DNA from: Diogma glabrata
Taxonomy: Eukaryota > Arthropoda > Insecta > Diptera > Cylindrotomidae
Assembly (NCBI GenBank): GCA_963693315.1
Contig: OY856186.1
Span: 375,926,331-375,990,330, forward strand
Length of the DNA stretch: 64,000 nt
Reading direction: 5' to 3'
Shown: positions 24,061 to 33,118 of the stretch, piece by piece
How positions within the stretch are numbered: the first letter of the stretch is position 1
Layout: each line of letters starts with the position of its first letter
Notes under the pieces: generated by a model
What the model was told of the DNA's origin: nothing
Databases searched by the model: none
What the model saw: only the letters and a program-made list of their open reading frames with translations
Program-made: the position numbers and the translations under genes

Positions 24061-26498
24061 AGGCCAGTAATAATAGGAGAAAAAATTAGAAAAAAAAAAA
24101 TAATTCGTTACAGCAAACTGACAGTGGGATATTGTAGAACAAGATATTGTAAAAGAGGGAAACATAAATCGAACCAGCAGCTGCTATCCGGGGGAGAATG
24201 GGGAGGGTTTTTAGGGGTTGAAAGGGGTTTTTCGTGATTTCTGGCTTTAGCCGTGCATCCTTTCAAAAAGAGTGTTGTGTAAAAGTTGTAGGGAATAAAA
24301 AGATCTACACTTTTTGTACGGATCATTTTTACCCTCACCTCATCATTTTTCGAAAAAATGCGAAAAACCGATTTTTTTCTTTTTTCTTGTTTTCTTTTAC
24401 AAAAAAAATTTTATGAAATTCAAATTTTGGAAAAAGATACCTCCATTTATTGGAAAAAGGCAGCAATTTTTTCGGAGGGAAATATTTAGACGTTGTTGTT
24501 AAAATTAATTTTTTTGAAAAAAAAAATCAAATTTTTAACTGCGATTCCTCTTAAAAATACGCCTCCTAAAGAGTTCAGTTTTGACTCATTTACTCGTTCT
24601 TACGTCTATTTTTGATAAGTGGTAAAAAAATGGTACACTGTTCTGGAAAAAAAGGCGGGAAAATTGAAAAAACCGAAAAAATCGCTTTTTGTCGTGGTAA
24701 TTTGCATATTTATCGTTGAATAATCGTTATTAATTAATAAAATCATTTAAATTTTTAATGATAAACGTAAACGACGATCATTTGGAAATAAATTAATGAA
24801 TAATTATGTGCTTTCGTTACTTTTAGTTTATTTAGGTAACAAAAAAGTAAATTTTATTCTTCAAACATGGCGATCTCAAAAAGTACCTTTTAGTTTTCTT
24901 TCATGTTTTTTATATTTTACAGATTTGTTATTTACTTAAAACATACTAAACCTATAAGGACAATTGTTATTTTTTGTTTTTGAGAAAAACACATTTGAAT
25001 ATAGGTTGATTTTTTTTGTACTTTGTGCCATACACTAAACCCAAGTTTAGTGATTCTATTAAACTTATTTTGGGTTTAGAAGGTACTAAATGAGGTTTAA
25101 AGAAGGTACTAAATAAGCTTTTTTTGGGTTTTCTGAAGGTTTAATATTTTACCCAAAACATACTCAAATTACAGACAGACGTTTTGTTCGACGATAAAAA
25201 CCAATTCGAATATTTGTTAGCAAAAATATGCCAGTTGCAGATTTTGATGAAATTTATCAAATAGATAGTGAATTTTCCTTTCAATTACAATAAAAAATTC
25301 ATATTAAATTAAAATATATCATATATTAATTATCATATATTATAAACTAAAATAAGCATTAAATATTTTAGAAAAATGAAAATTCTGCCAATCCCATGTA
25401 CTTTCGAAATCAAATTGCTCAAGAACGGCTTTACCAATTTTATCAAACTTTTTTTTTTTTGTAGGTGATTAGTTAATCGTTTGAAAAAAAAAATAATTAA
25501 TTGTTTTTGTAATTAATTTTTAAATTAAAATATTAAAAAACTTTTTTAAAGTTGGCGCTTGGGTTGAAGATCAATTGAAATTTAATTTATTTTTTTTTGT
25601 AAAAACAGTTCTATCCTTACTCTAAAATATTACAAATTTACAAAGAGGCTAATATTCGTGTTCTTGAGATATTTAATTTTTAAGATTTTTAGTACGACTG
25701 AAATTCTAATTGTTGATTATTTCTTCGAACAATTTTTATCAAGTTCGAAAACGAAAGCATCTAATTATTCATAAATGTATTTTCGAATGATCGTTGTTTA
25801 CGTAATAATAAAAAAAATAATATGATTTTATTAATTAGTAACAATTATTCAACGATAAATATGCAAATTACCACGAAAAAAACAATTTTTTCGGTTTTTT
25901 CAATTTTCCCGCCTTCTTGTCCATAGATTTATACTTTTTTTACCATTTATCAAAAAAAGACTTAAGAACGAGTAAATGAGTCAAAACTGAACTCTTTAGG
26001 AGGCGTAGTTTTAAGAGGAATCGCAGTTAAAAATTTGGTTTTTTTTTTTTCAAAAAAATTAATTTTAACAACAACGTCTAAATATTTCCCTCCGAAAAAA
26101 TTGATGCCTTTTTCCAATAAATGGAGGTATCTTTTTCCAAAATTTGAACTTCATAAAATTTTTTTTGTAAAAGAAAACAAGAAAAAAGAAAAAAATCGGT
26201 TTTTCGCATTTTTATCGAAAAATGTTGAGGTGGGGGTAAAAATGGTCCGTACAAAAAGTGTAGATCTTTTTATTCCCTACAACTTTTACATATAACTCTT
26301 TTTGATAGAATGCACGGTTTAGCCAGAAATCACGAAAAACCCTTTTCAACCCCTAAAAACCCTCTCCATTCTCCCCCGGATAGCAGCTGCTGGTTCGATT
26401 TATGTTTCCCTCTTTTACAATATCGTGTTCTACAATATCCCACTGTCAGTTTGCTGTAACGAATTTTTTTGTTGTTAAAATACTATTTTTCCTGGCCT
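24061..26498. mobile_element. 2.4-kb foldback element, ~760-bp inverted arms, AGGCCAG ends
   Basis: The ends read AGGCCAGTAATAATAG and, inverted, AGGCCAGGAAAAATAG. The arms run from 24061 to about 24830 and from about 25745 to 26498. They share GGGAAACATAAATCGAACCA, GCAGCTGCTATCCGGGGGAG and CTACACTTTTTGTACGG. The loop (about 24830-25745) holds a second copy of the repeat at 515-870 and a run of GGTTTAGAAGGTACTAAAT-like words. No transposase is visible. Both arms contain the same short frame with CTAKARNHEKPLSTP or its near copy; since arms are conserved as DNA, this is not evidence of a protein. The superfamily is unknown to me. Confidence 0.88.
25378..25745 (+). repeat. Dispersed non-coding repeat, copy 2
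   Basis: Matches the reverse complement of 515-870 through most of its length, including GGTGATTAGTTAATC and GTGTTCTTGAG. Confidence 0.65.
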
Positions 26499-26503
26499 AT
26501 TAT
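26499..26503 (+). repeat. 5-bp target-site duplication, right (foldback 2)
   Basis: ATTAT, matching 24056-24060. Confidence 0.82.
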
Positions 26504-26790
26504 AATGTTTTCTAATTTTTAAACTAATTTTTAATCTTATTGTTTTACATGTAAATGACAGCAGCAAATTATTGTAAGTTTTTGACTTTTACTTGTACAT
26601 AAAATTTCAAATTATACTTAAGTTCACCAAAATTACTTGTATTGTGAATTGCATTAATAATAATAAATATTCCTTTCTGTTTGCAGTGCTTCCAGTTGAA
26701 GCCTGTAAAGAGCAGGCGAAATATTGAAAAGAAATCGTATTATTTTCATTCAGGGTCGATCCCAGGCAATTGTTGCCAAAACAAAGGATT
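26504..26790 (-). repeat. Right inverted arm, outer segment
   Basis: Reverse complement of 22825-23111, with a small number of substitutions. It contains a plausible TTTCTGTTTGCAG acceptor-like word, but no frame uses it. Confidence 0.88.
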
Positions 26791-26834
26791 ATCATAATCA
26801 CACGACCGGTATCCAGAGGATACAGCAACAATTT

Positions 26835-26845
26835 AGAAATAATCA
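26835..26845 (+). repeat. 11-bp target-site duplication, right (Penelope-like insertion)
   Basis: AGAAATAATCA, identical to 22809-22819. Confidence 0.85.
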
Positions 26846-27347
26846 TGTGGTACATGTGCTGGTTGAAGACGAACATATTTTTGATATAACTCTAATGAGT
26901 TGACAACTTTTCCTCCACTCACCACCGGAAACACTCTTTTGATATTTGTTTTGGTGTTAGAAAGAAGTAACTAAAAGAGTGCTGCTGTCTTTTTGGACAA
27001 TATCCTGCATTCGTAGAGAGTGCAATTTTTCTCTTCTGCATGCACCACAAAGGCAGATAACAAGAGCAACCTAATAAATAGCGTAAAATTAAAATCTACT
27101 GTAGAAACAATCACCGCACGCTAGCCTTAGTTAACAAATGAGTTGCATCATCAGCATTTTCCAAAAATGCATTGATCTCTACTCTTGATAGCACCTTAGA
27201 CTTTATAGGCTAGTAACCCACCGAATTCCTCTTCAGAAGAGCGAGAACTTTTGGAAACTTGTCAATATAAATATTTTTTTTGACACTCAGAACTATTTTG
27301 AGCATAGAATATTTCGACATTACTGTCGACGGTTTGAACGTTTGTGA
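26846..27347 (-). pseudogene. Crypton tyrosine recombinase, exon 2, upstream half
   Basis: Directly after the intron the minus strand reads SQTFKPSTVMSKYSMLK, then NIYIDKFPKVLALLKRNSVG, a stop and KSKVLSRVEINAFLENA. Further on are degraded words corresponding to the block around the first catalytic Arg (CMQKRKIAL region), and finally PAHVPHDYF at the break. This is the order of the core-binding and catalytic domains in insect Cryptons. Stops and frame shifts show it is dead. PHDYF joins FISYRKGK at 22808 in the same reading frame once the insertion and one duplication are removed. Confidence 0.82.
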
Positions 27348-27402
27348 CTGTAAAAGAGTAATCAAAAATCCTCAAAGTATAAATTGCCTAGATACTACTT
27401 AC
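27348..27402 (-). other. 55-bp spliceosomal intron of the Crypton gene
   Basis: GAAAAA|GTAAGT donor and CTCTTTTACAG|TCACAA acceptor on the minus strand. Splicing joins NYFHEK to SQTFKPST in phase 0, which is the continuous sequence expected for this family. The size is typical of short insect introns. Confidence 0.78.
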
Positions 27403-27585
27403 TTTTTCGTGAAAATAATTTAATACCACATCTTCGTTTATAACGGCTACGCCCATATTTTCTTTCCAGCTGTTGAAATTTTCATACTCTTTATGATACA
27501 TGTCACGAGATTTTTGGGGAAGTAAATCCAATACAATATCTTTTGCCTTCTCAGCAATACTTTCTGGATTTCGGAGCATTTTCAA
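27403..27585 (-). pseudogene. Crypton tyrosine recombinase, exon 1 (N-terminal SAM-like domain)
   Basis: NPESIAEKAKDIVLDLLPQK and SRDMYHKEYENFNSWKEN, followed by INEDVVLNYFHEK, match the N-terminal DNA-binding domain of insect Crypton and related tyrosine recombinases (LLPxKSRxxYxKEYxxFxxW pattern). The open frame extends upstream to a Met at 27693, but those residues are hydrophobic and unlike the family, so I start the domain near 27585. The true start codon is not clear. This exon is open throughout. Confidence 0.84.
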
Positions 27586-27792
27586 ATATGTTTGTATTTT
27601 AAATTTTATGATAAATTTCGGATGATAGAATTGATATATGAATAAAACAAACTTGTTGCTATATAGTATAAGATTCAAGGCTTTCTTTTCCATTCGATTA
27701 ATAATTATTATGGTTTCGAATATTTCGCTGGTATCAAATGGATTAGGTACTCTGGAAAATTTTGGAGAGCTATTACAAAAAAATATTGTTGG

Positions 27793-27862
27793 TACACGTA
27801 CCTAAATTAGGTTTTTTAGGACGAATATTTGCTGTTTCCGGACGAGGCGTTAACCGAGGTAC
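27793..27862 (+). repeat. Copy of the short palindromic-end element (see 50832)
   Basis: ACACGTACCTAAAT, GGACGAAT and TGTTTCCGGACGAGGCG match the reverse complement of the right two thirds of 50832-50940. Confidence 0.6.
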
Positions 27863-27879
27863 TTATTTTAGGTACTTGA

Positions 27880-28020
27880 TACAAAAATAGCTATTTTGAT
27901 CATGTCAAGTGGGGTGTCATATGAAAGGTGACTGTTTTTGTAGCGCAAAACAGTTGTTGTGTAATTCTCATAAGCACAGTTTTCTATGATCCCCTCTGAG
28001 GTGCACTATAAATTTTTATA
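27880..28020 (+). repeat. Fragment of the 53.2-kb repeat family
   Basis: CAAGTGGGGTGTCATATGAAAGG is shared (in parts up to 20 bases) with 53746, 54018 and 53463. Only about 140 bases can be assigned. Confidence 0.55.
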
Positions 28021-28244
28021 CGAAATATATTTCGAATTGTTGTTTCGTTAGGCAAATTCAATCACAAATGGATGGAAATAATAATAAAAAAAGTATGTAT
28101 TGAAATAGCAGCTTATGTTTTTCCTTATTTTAATTACATAAAATGAAACTATGCAAAAATAATAATGGAAAACAAAAAATTATATGATTTTTAGCACTGC
28201 CTGTCAAAAAAATAGTTAATTACCTTTCTAATATGGGAATTATA

Positions 28245-28445
28245 TAAATTTAAACGAAACGGCTAAAAGACAATAGCAATAAATTAAAAAAACTTCAGAA
28301 TCGATAAATTTAAAACTAAAATGCCGTAAATGGAATTTTTATGAATAAAAAGGAATAATTGTTAGTTATCTAAACAAAATTAATAAAAAAAACAATAAAA
28401 ATAAATATAGGGTCGGCGTTGAACCCGGACCTTTCTCACATCCTA
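28245..28445 (-). mobile_element. SINE family B, copy 2
   Basis: Shares AAACGAAACGGC, GACAATAGCAATAA, ATCGATAAATTTAAAA and an AAAAAAACAATAAAAA block with copy 1. At the right end the minus strand reads AGGTCCGGGTTCAACGCC, a good B box (GGTTCAANNCC). No insertion interrupts it, so it serves as an empty-site reference for the other copies. Confidence 0.6.
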
Positions 28446-29104
28446 CGTCGATAATGACAACGAAATTTTGTGCTGAGTATTTTGAACTTCTTTTCAATTA
28501 AATCTATTTAAATTATTAAATTTATAAAAATGTATATTATAACACAAACTTTTATTTGCACCAAAAATATCAAAAGTTTTCAACCTACATTCTTTTCAAA
28601 AAATGTCAAAAATCTATATTTTTCTATGCTGTTATGTTTCTTTTATTCTATAGAATAATTTTCTGGTTCTGATTTCTGCCGCAATATGTGTTTGATGAAT
28701 TTAACTTGATTTAGGTAAAATTAATTCAATTCCGTTTCAACCAATTAATTCTAATAAAAATTTAATCTTGTAATTAATAACCTTATTATCAATACCGTTT
28801 ACCAACTTCACTACTTAATGTATTCCTAAAAGAATAGAATGTTCTATGTAACTTTCGAAATTCTAACTTTTTGTGACATAGTTGATTATCAGAAAAAAAT
28901 TTAAAACAAAAATTACCATTCAATATTTTATTGAAAAAAATTTAATTCCATTCAAAAACAAAAAAAACATTGAGAAAAAAGATATTCATTCCTTCTTAAA
29001 AAAAAAATTAAAACAAATGGTACAACAATCACTAATAGAATATAGAAAAAAATGAATGAAAAAAAAAAAACAACAACAAAAAGTATAGAAAAACGTAATC
29101 GAAT
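28446..29104. other. No gene seen
   Basis: AT-rich spacer. A stretch near 28840-29100 shares words with 1035-1150 (AGAATNTTCTAT, ACAACAACAAAAAGTATA), perhaps another old repeat. Confidence 0.4.
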
Positions 29105-29440
29105 CGAAATGATAATAATTTGAACGAAACAGAAAAATACAGTAGCAATAACTTTAAAAAACTACATTATCGATCAATTTAAAGTTCTTAAAACGAAATT
29201 TTTATTATTTTTATGTATTTATGAATAAAAAACAATAATTTTAATTTATTGGGGATTTTCGGAGATCAATTAAACTCAAGTAAGTAAAGAAGTGATTGGA
29301 ATATTTTCAATTCAAAGATATGGTTGGAAGTTTCTCGTGTTTCGGATGAATTCGAACCTTCTTCCTCAATAATTTTAATATTATTTAATTTAAAAAAAAA
29401 TAAAAAAAAAAAAAATAAACAAATTCATTACGCCAGAATT
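29105..29440 (-). mobile_element. SINE family B, copy 3 (interrupted)
   Basis: Same body as copy 1 (GCAATAACTTTAAAAAACTA and CATTATCGATCAATTTAAA). The minus strand carries AAGTTCAAATTCTGGCG in the B-box position. It is split by a 121-bp insert at 29246-29366. Confidence 0.6.
29246..29366 (-). mobile_element. 121-bp SINE-like insert with 13-bp TSD
   Basis: CAATAATTTTAAT occurs at 29233-29245 and 29367-29379, flanking this insert exactly. On the minus strand the insert begins AGGAAGAAGGTTCGAATTC, a near-consensus B box, with no A box before it. It is therefore probably a 5'-truncated tRNA-type SINE. Its other end (CCCCAATAA) has no clear poly-A. Confidence 0.65.
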
Positions 29441-29648
29441 TGAACTTGCGACCTATAGAAATTGAGATTTTGTTTGTCCAGGTTTTTTGGATGATATAGC
29501 ACTCTTGCTTATTTATGGTAGGCATCTTTGGTTATACATGTAATCAAAATTAGTTAAATAAGATAAAACTGGCTAGTGGCTACAAATCGACAAGACGCTA
29601 GCCTTCCCAGATTTTCCACACAAAACAAAAATATTCATTAAATATATA

Positions 29649-30161
29649 GTCCCTGGGCCGGCGCCGATTTCATGTGATGATTACTACATATTTTATACTT
29701 CGTGAGGCGCCTGTCCTTGACGAGCCCGAAAACATTTGTTCTGCGATTTTTCTCAACTCGGCCGCTTTTGCGTTCGGCAAGCTCCGAAAAATGCCCATTG
29801 CCCGCGATCTTGTAAATTTGCTACCACTTTTTTTTTGTTTTAACTGTGGGGTTTGGAAATTTGTTTTAGAACACTTACCCTCGAGTCCGACAACTGGCAT
29901 TTTGGTATTTTGGGTTGTCGGACTAGACAATAGCAAACAAATTTTTGTCGGAAATTTCCAACCCCCACAGTTAAAAAAAACAAAAATTTACAAAATCCCG
30001 GGCAATCGGCATTTTTCGAAACTTGCCGAACGAAGCTTGCAAAAGCAGCCGATTCGAGAAAAATCGCAGAACAAATGTTTTCAGGCTCGTCAAGGACAGG
30101 AGGCTCACGGAGTATAAAATATGAGGTAATCATCACATGAAATCGGCGCCGGCCCAGGGAC
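29649..30161. mobile_element. 513-bp palindromic MITE, TA target site
   Basis: The left arm starts GTCCCTGGGCCGGCGCCGAT and the right arm ends with its reverse complement. The arms stay complementary for over 200 bases, including GTTCGGCAAG, CGCAGAACAAATGTTTTC and AACTGTGGGG-type words. The loop contains a second short palindrome, GTCCGACAAC ... GTTGTCGGAC (29887-29924). TA flanks both ends (29647-29648 and 30162-30163), which suits a Tc1/mariner-type or similar enzyme. No transposase is encoded; the frames on both strands mirror each other. A half copy lies at 12752-12930. Confidence 0.88.
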
Positions 30162-30588
30162 TAATAGTTATTAACTAAATAAAAATATTGTTATTCCTGT
30201 TGATCCAATTTAGCCCAGTTCAGCATATTGCATATTTTGGTTTTCGTTTTAAGTTTTTATTCGCCAAAATTTGTGATACTTCATTTCTATGGATCTCAAA
30301 AAGCATAAGTTAACTTCTTACTTATTTTTCAAGTTTTTATCGATAATTTTTTGTATCCTTCAGGCAGAACTTAACCGTCATAACTTCCGGTTTGTCAATT
30401 TTGGGAAAAAATAATTTCACATATTTTACACAACAAAACTATATCAGTTGTGGCATTACATTCTTCGTTAATTAATCAACTTTGATGAAATTTTGATAAA
30501 ATATGTAGATCATTACGATAATCAACTGATTTTCATTGGTATTTAAGATTGATATTTACGATTTTGATTGATATTTTATGTAAAATTT

Positions 30589-30830
30589 ATTATGTAATAG
30601 GAATTACAATATGTGTCACAGCAACACATAAAAACCTTCTAAGACCCAGGTCCCACAACAACATGCGTTCTAAGGTACTGATCGACGCAAATTTGTTTAT
30701 TTGTTTTTTTTATTATTTTTTTTTTTTAAAGAATGGATACTATACTTTTGATACTAAATACATAAATCCTATCACATAACAAAATATGGCATAAGTCAAT
30801 ATTTCATGATGGGATAGAGGAAATAAAATA
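30589..30830 (+). mobile_element. 5'-truncated copy of a LINE 3' UTR
   Basis: Matches 63320-63520, which directly follows the LINE C-terminus at 63300. Shared words are TCACA(G/A)CAA, CATAAAAACCTT, GTCCCACAACAACATGCGTT and AAATCCTATCAC. Confidence 0.75.
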
Positions 30831-32394
30831 AAAGGGTAAAAAAGTGAATTTTCCAAACAAATTTGCAGGAAGAAAACAAAAATTGACCCGCCTATTATCC
30901 AGGTAGAGGCATATTCCTTGATCATGTGACATACTGTCTTTTTCTATGATTAAAGCTAAGATATAGAGTTATATGAAGGCTGATTTATTTGAGCAAGCAA
31001 TAGCGTGCCATCAACAAGGAATACTAAAGAGAACTAAGAGAATATTCCTATAGGATTCTTTAAAACCCACAATATTTCTGAATCTAAACTTTTGGTTTGC
31101 TGTTTTCGGTAAAATTATTTGTTGTTCTTTTATTGTGGCAACAATTCTAAAGTTAAGGCTACGTGAAATATATGACAACATTGACAATCAAATGTACATC
31201 TAGCATTTTTAGTGCACTTGTGTCCAATCGGGCTTTTTTAAACTTTTGCGAATAAAACGTATTCGTTTCGACGAAATTTAAAAATTCTCTGTAGTTTAAT
31301 CAGTAGTATAATTAACATCGATTGAATTAATGATTTATGATAATTTAAAAGTTCCAACAAAAATTCACATTTTTATGTTTCGAAATTTTATTTTGGAATT
31401 TTAATTCATACAGAAAGGATACATAATTTTTAATAAACGATTAAGTTATCATTAAGTATTAAATATGTATGTATGAGACATTATTATCTTATTATAATTT
31501 CCACGCTATGAACATAAATTTCTTTTCTACGAATTAAATGAAGCTAATTATCATTTTAGAAGACGAACACATTTAAAATAATTTTCGTTTCGTTTATGAG
31601 GGATCTAGGGGGGGTCGAGATCTAACGCAAAATCATATTATTAATTTATATTACGTATTACAATTGTGTTTGTTACTATATATTTATGACATATAATACA
31701 TATACTATATCTGTCACGCTAAGTGAAAGCGCTATACAAAATTAATAAAGTCACCACATATGAAATTTTTTCATCAAAATTTAAATCTTTAATGTACCGG
31801 ATATGTTTAGTAATTAATATCAATGAATAAAACAACACAAACTCAATTTTTAGTTTTAGTATAGTTTACTATAAAATAACTATGTATTATATAATTTGAT
31901 AACAGAAACGCGATAAACAAAAATTCGGTTAATCATTTAAATTTTTTAATTATTTTTGTCACATAAACAACGAAATGGGCTTTTATCTTTCTTTTAGGTT
32001 CCAAAATCAACGATTTGTTTGTTTTTTGTAATTTGACGGATGGACAGATTAGTTTTTGTTGATTGGAAATTTTTTATTCATTTTCTCTACTATTGGCATA
32101 CAAGCTAACGGGAGATATCATATACTTACCACTGGTAAAAACGGTGAGATTTCACTAGCCAGGGAGATAGGGATGTTGTTTAAAAAATTATGGTTTTCCA
32201 CTCCAAGTAAAACCTTCTATCGTCAGGCCAAAAGGTTTGCTATGCTAGTCCTACAGTTAGACCCAACACAAAGACATACTAATTCGAACAGCGCTCACGG
32301 TAATATTTATTGCAAATAATAGAAATAACCAACACAATCAAACTGTTTCAGACCATACATAAATAACATATCAATATCAATAAATAACCATGGG
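30831..32394. other. No gene seen
   Basis: AT-rich DNA. An 87-residue frame at 32056-32319 has less biased composition (TTGKNGEISLAREIG) but I recognise no family, and no start context or neighbour supports a gene. Confidence 0.4.
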
Positions 32395-32605
32395 GCATCA
32401 GAACACATCATTTTTTTTTTTTTTGTGTAGGCGTTCATGCTCCATGTAAGAGCGTTGCCAGGCTAATCAGCTTCGAATATTCACCACGGTCATTCGCAAC
32501 AGCGACATAATTACCATGGCAGCCGAATTTTTTAAGGTCGTTTATTACGTCAGTCTCCCATTGTAGTCGTGGTCTACCTCGCGGTCGCTCACTCCCTGGG
32601 GTACT
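32395..32605 (-). pseudogene. LINE C-terminus, 3' half of the interrupted host element
   Basis: The minus strand reads STPGSERPRGRPRLQWETD and VINDLKKFG, the basic C-terminal tail of a common insect LINE group, followed by an A-rich tail (T run at 32410-32425 on the plus strand). It continues the frame of 38726-39050 once the LTR element and one TACT are removed. Confidence 0.82.
32602..32605 (+). repeat. 4-bp target-site duplication, left (gypsy element)
   Basis: TACT, repeated at 38726-38729 directly outside the other LTR. Four bases is the usual size for Ty3/gypsy integrases. Confidence 0.88.
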
Positions 32606-33089
32606 TGATGCGTGTTGTTTTTGCTTCTTCGTATTGTACTTGAATAACTAACACTACTTTCAATTTTATCACTTTTTTATTATTAACAATTTCCAATGTT
32701 TTATTAACAATTTTAACTTATGCAAACTTAACTTTTTCTTTAATTTTTTTTTACTTGGAAATAAGCATAAGCACACTTAATCTTTTATATTTAGTAATTA
32801 ATTAAAGCGATGTCGGTTCGCAAAGAACTGGCGCGAAAGTGATTTTTTAATTTTAATAATATTACTATCAATCCGAAAGAATGAAAAAGACGACCATTGA
32901 ACCAAAATCGAGTTTCGAGATTTTGGTTAACTTTGGAATAAATAAATTAATTAATTTATTAATCGTTAAGCGCTGCAATGTGCATTTTATCGTTAATGTT
33001 TAGATAGTAGATGGCACGAGTAAATGATCGTTTGATCGTTTATGTTTGTAGGGATTAATTATTTAAATTTAAATATATTAACCTCTACA
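32606..33089 (-). repeat. 3' LTR of the gypsy element
   Basis: On the minus strand it starts TGTAGAGGTTA and ends ...CATCA, i.e. a TG...CA boundary. It matches 38229-38725 almost perfectly over about 200 bp (GACGACCATTGAACCAAAAT to ACCTCTACA) and loosely over the rest, with indels. It is 484 bp long against 497 for the 5' LTR. A short G-rich tract (GAGCGGGGTAC, minus) precedes it and may be the polypurine tract. Confidence 0.88.
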
Positions 33090-33118
33090 GTACCCCGCTC
33101 GTAGATGAAAGCCCCCGT

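Larger units (their letters stand above)
22820..26834. mobile_element. Penelope-like retroelement copy with inverted arms (itself interrupted)
   Basis: The insertion lies between AGAAATAATCA duplications inside the Crypton. It consists of a 411-bp left arm, a 0.7-kb centre encoding a GIY-YIG endonuclease, and a matching inverted right arm. The right arm is split at 24061-26498 by a foldback element. The right side carries about 44 extra bases (26791-26834) before the duplication. Penelope-like elements are known for 5' truncation, LTR-like repeats in direct or inverted orientation and variable target duplications, all consistent here. The reverse transcriptase is absent. Confidence 0.82.

Noticed and set aside
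24108..26295. Same short protein predicted from both arms (RTKSVDLFIPYNFY)
   Set aside because: The arms are inverted copies of the same DNA, so shared translation is expected; there is no start context and no known family.
29670..30136. Frames of 88-147 residues on both strands
   Set aside because: They translate the two arms of a palindromic MITE and mirror each other.
32056..32319. 87-residue frame with fairly protein-like composition
   Set aside because: No recognisable domain, no homologous copy in the window and no supporting context.
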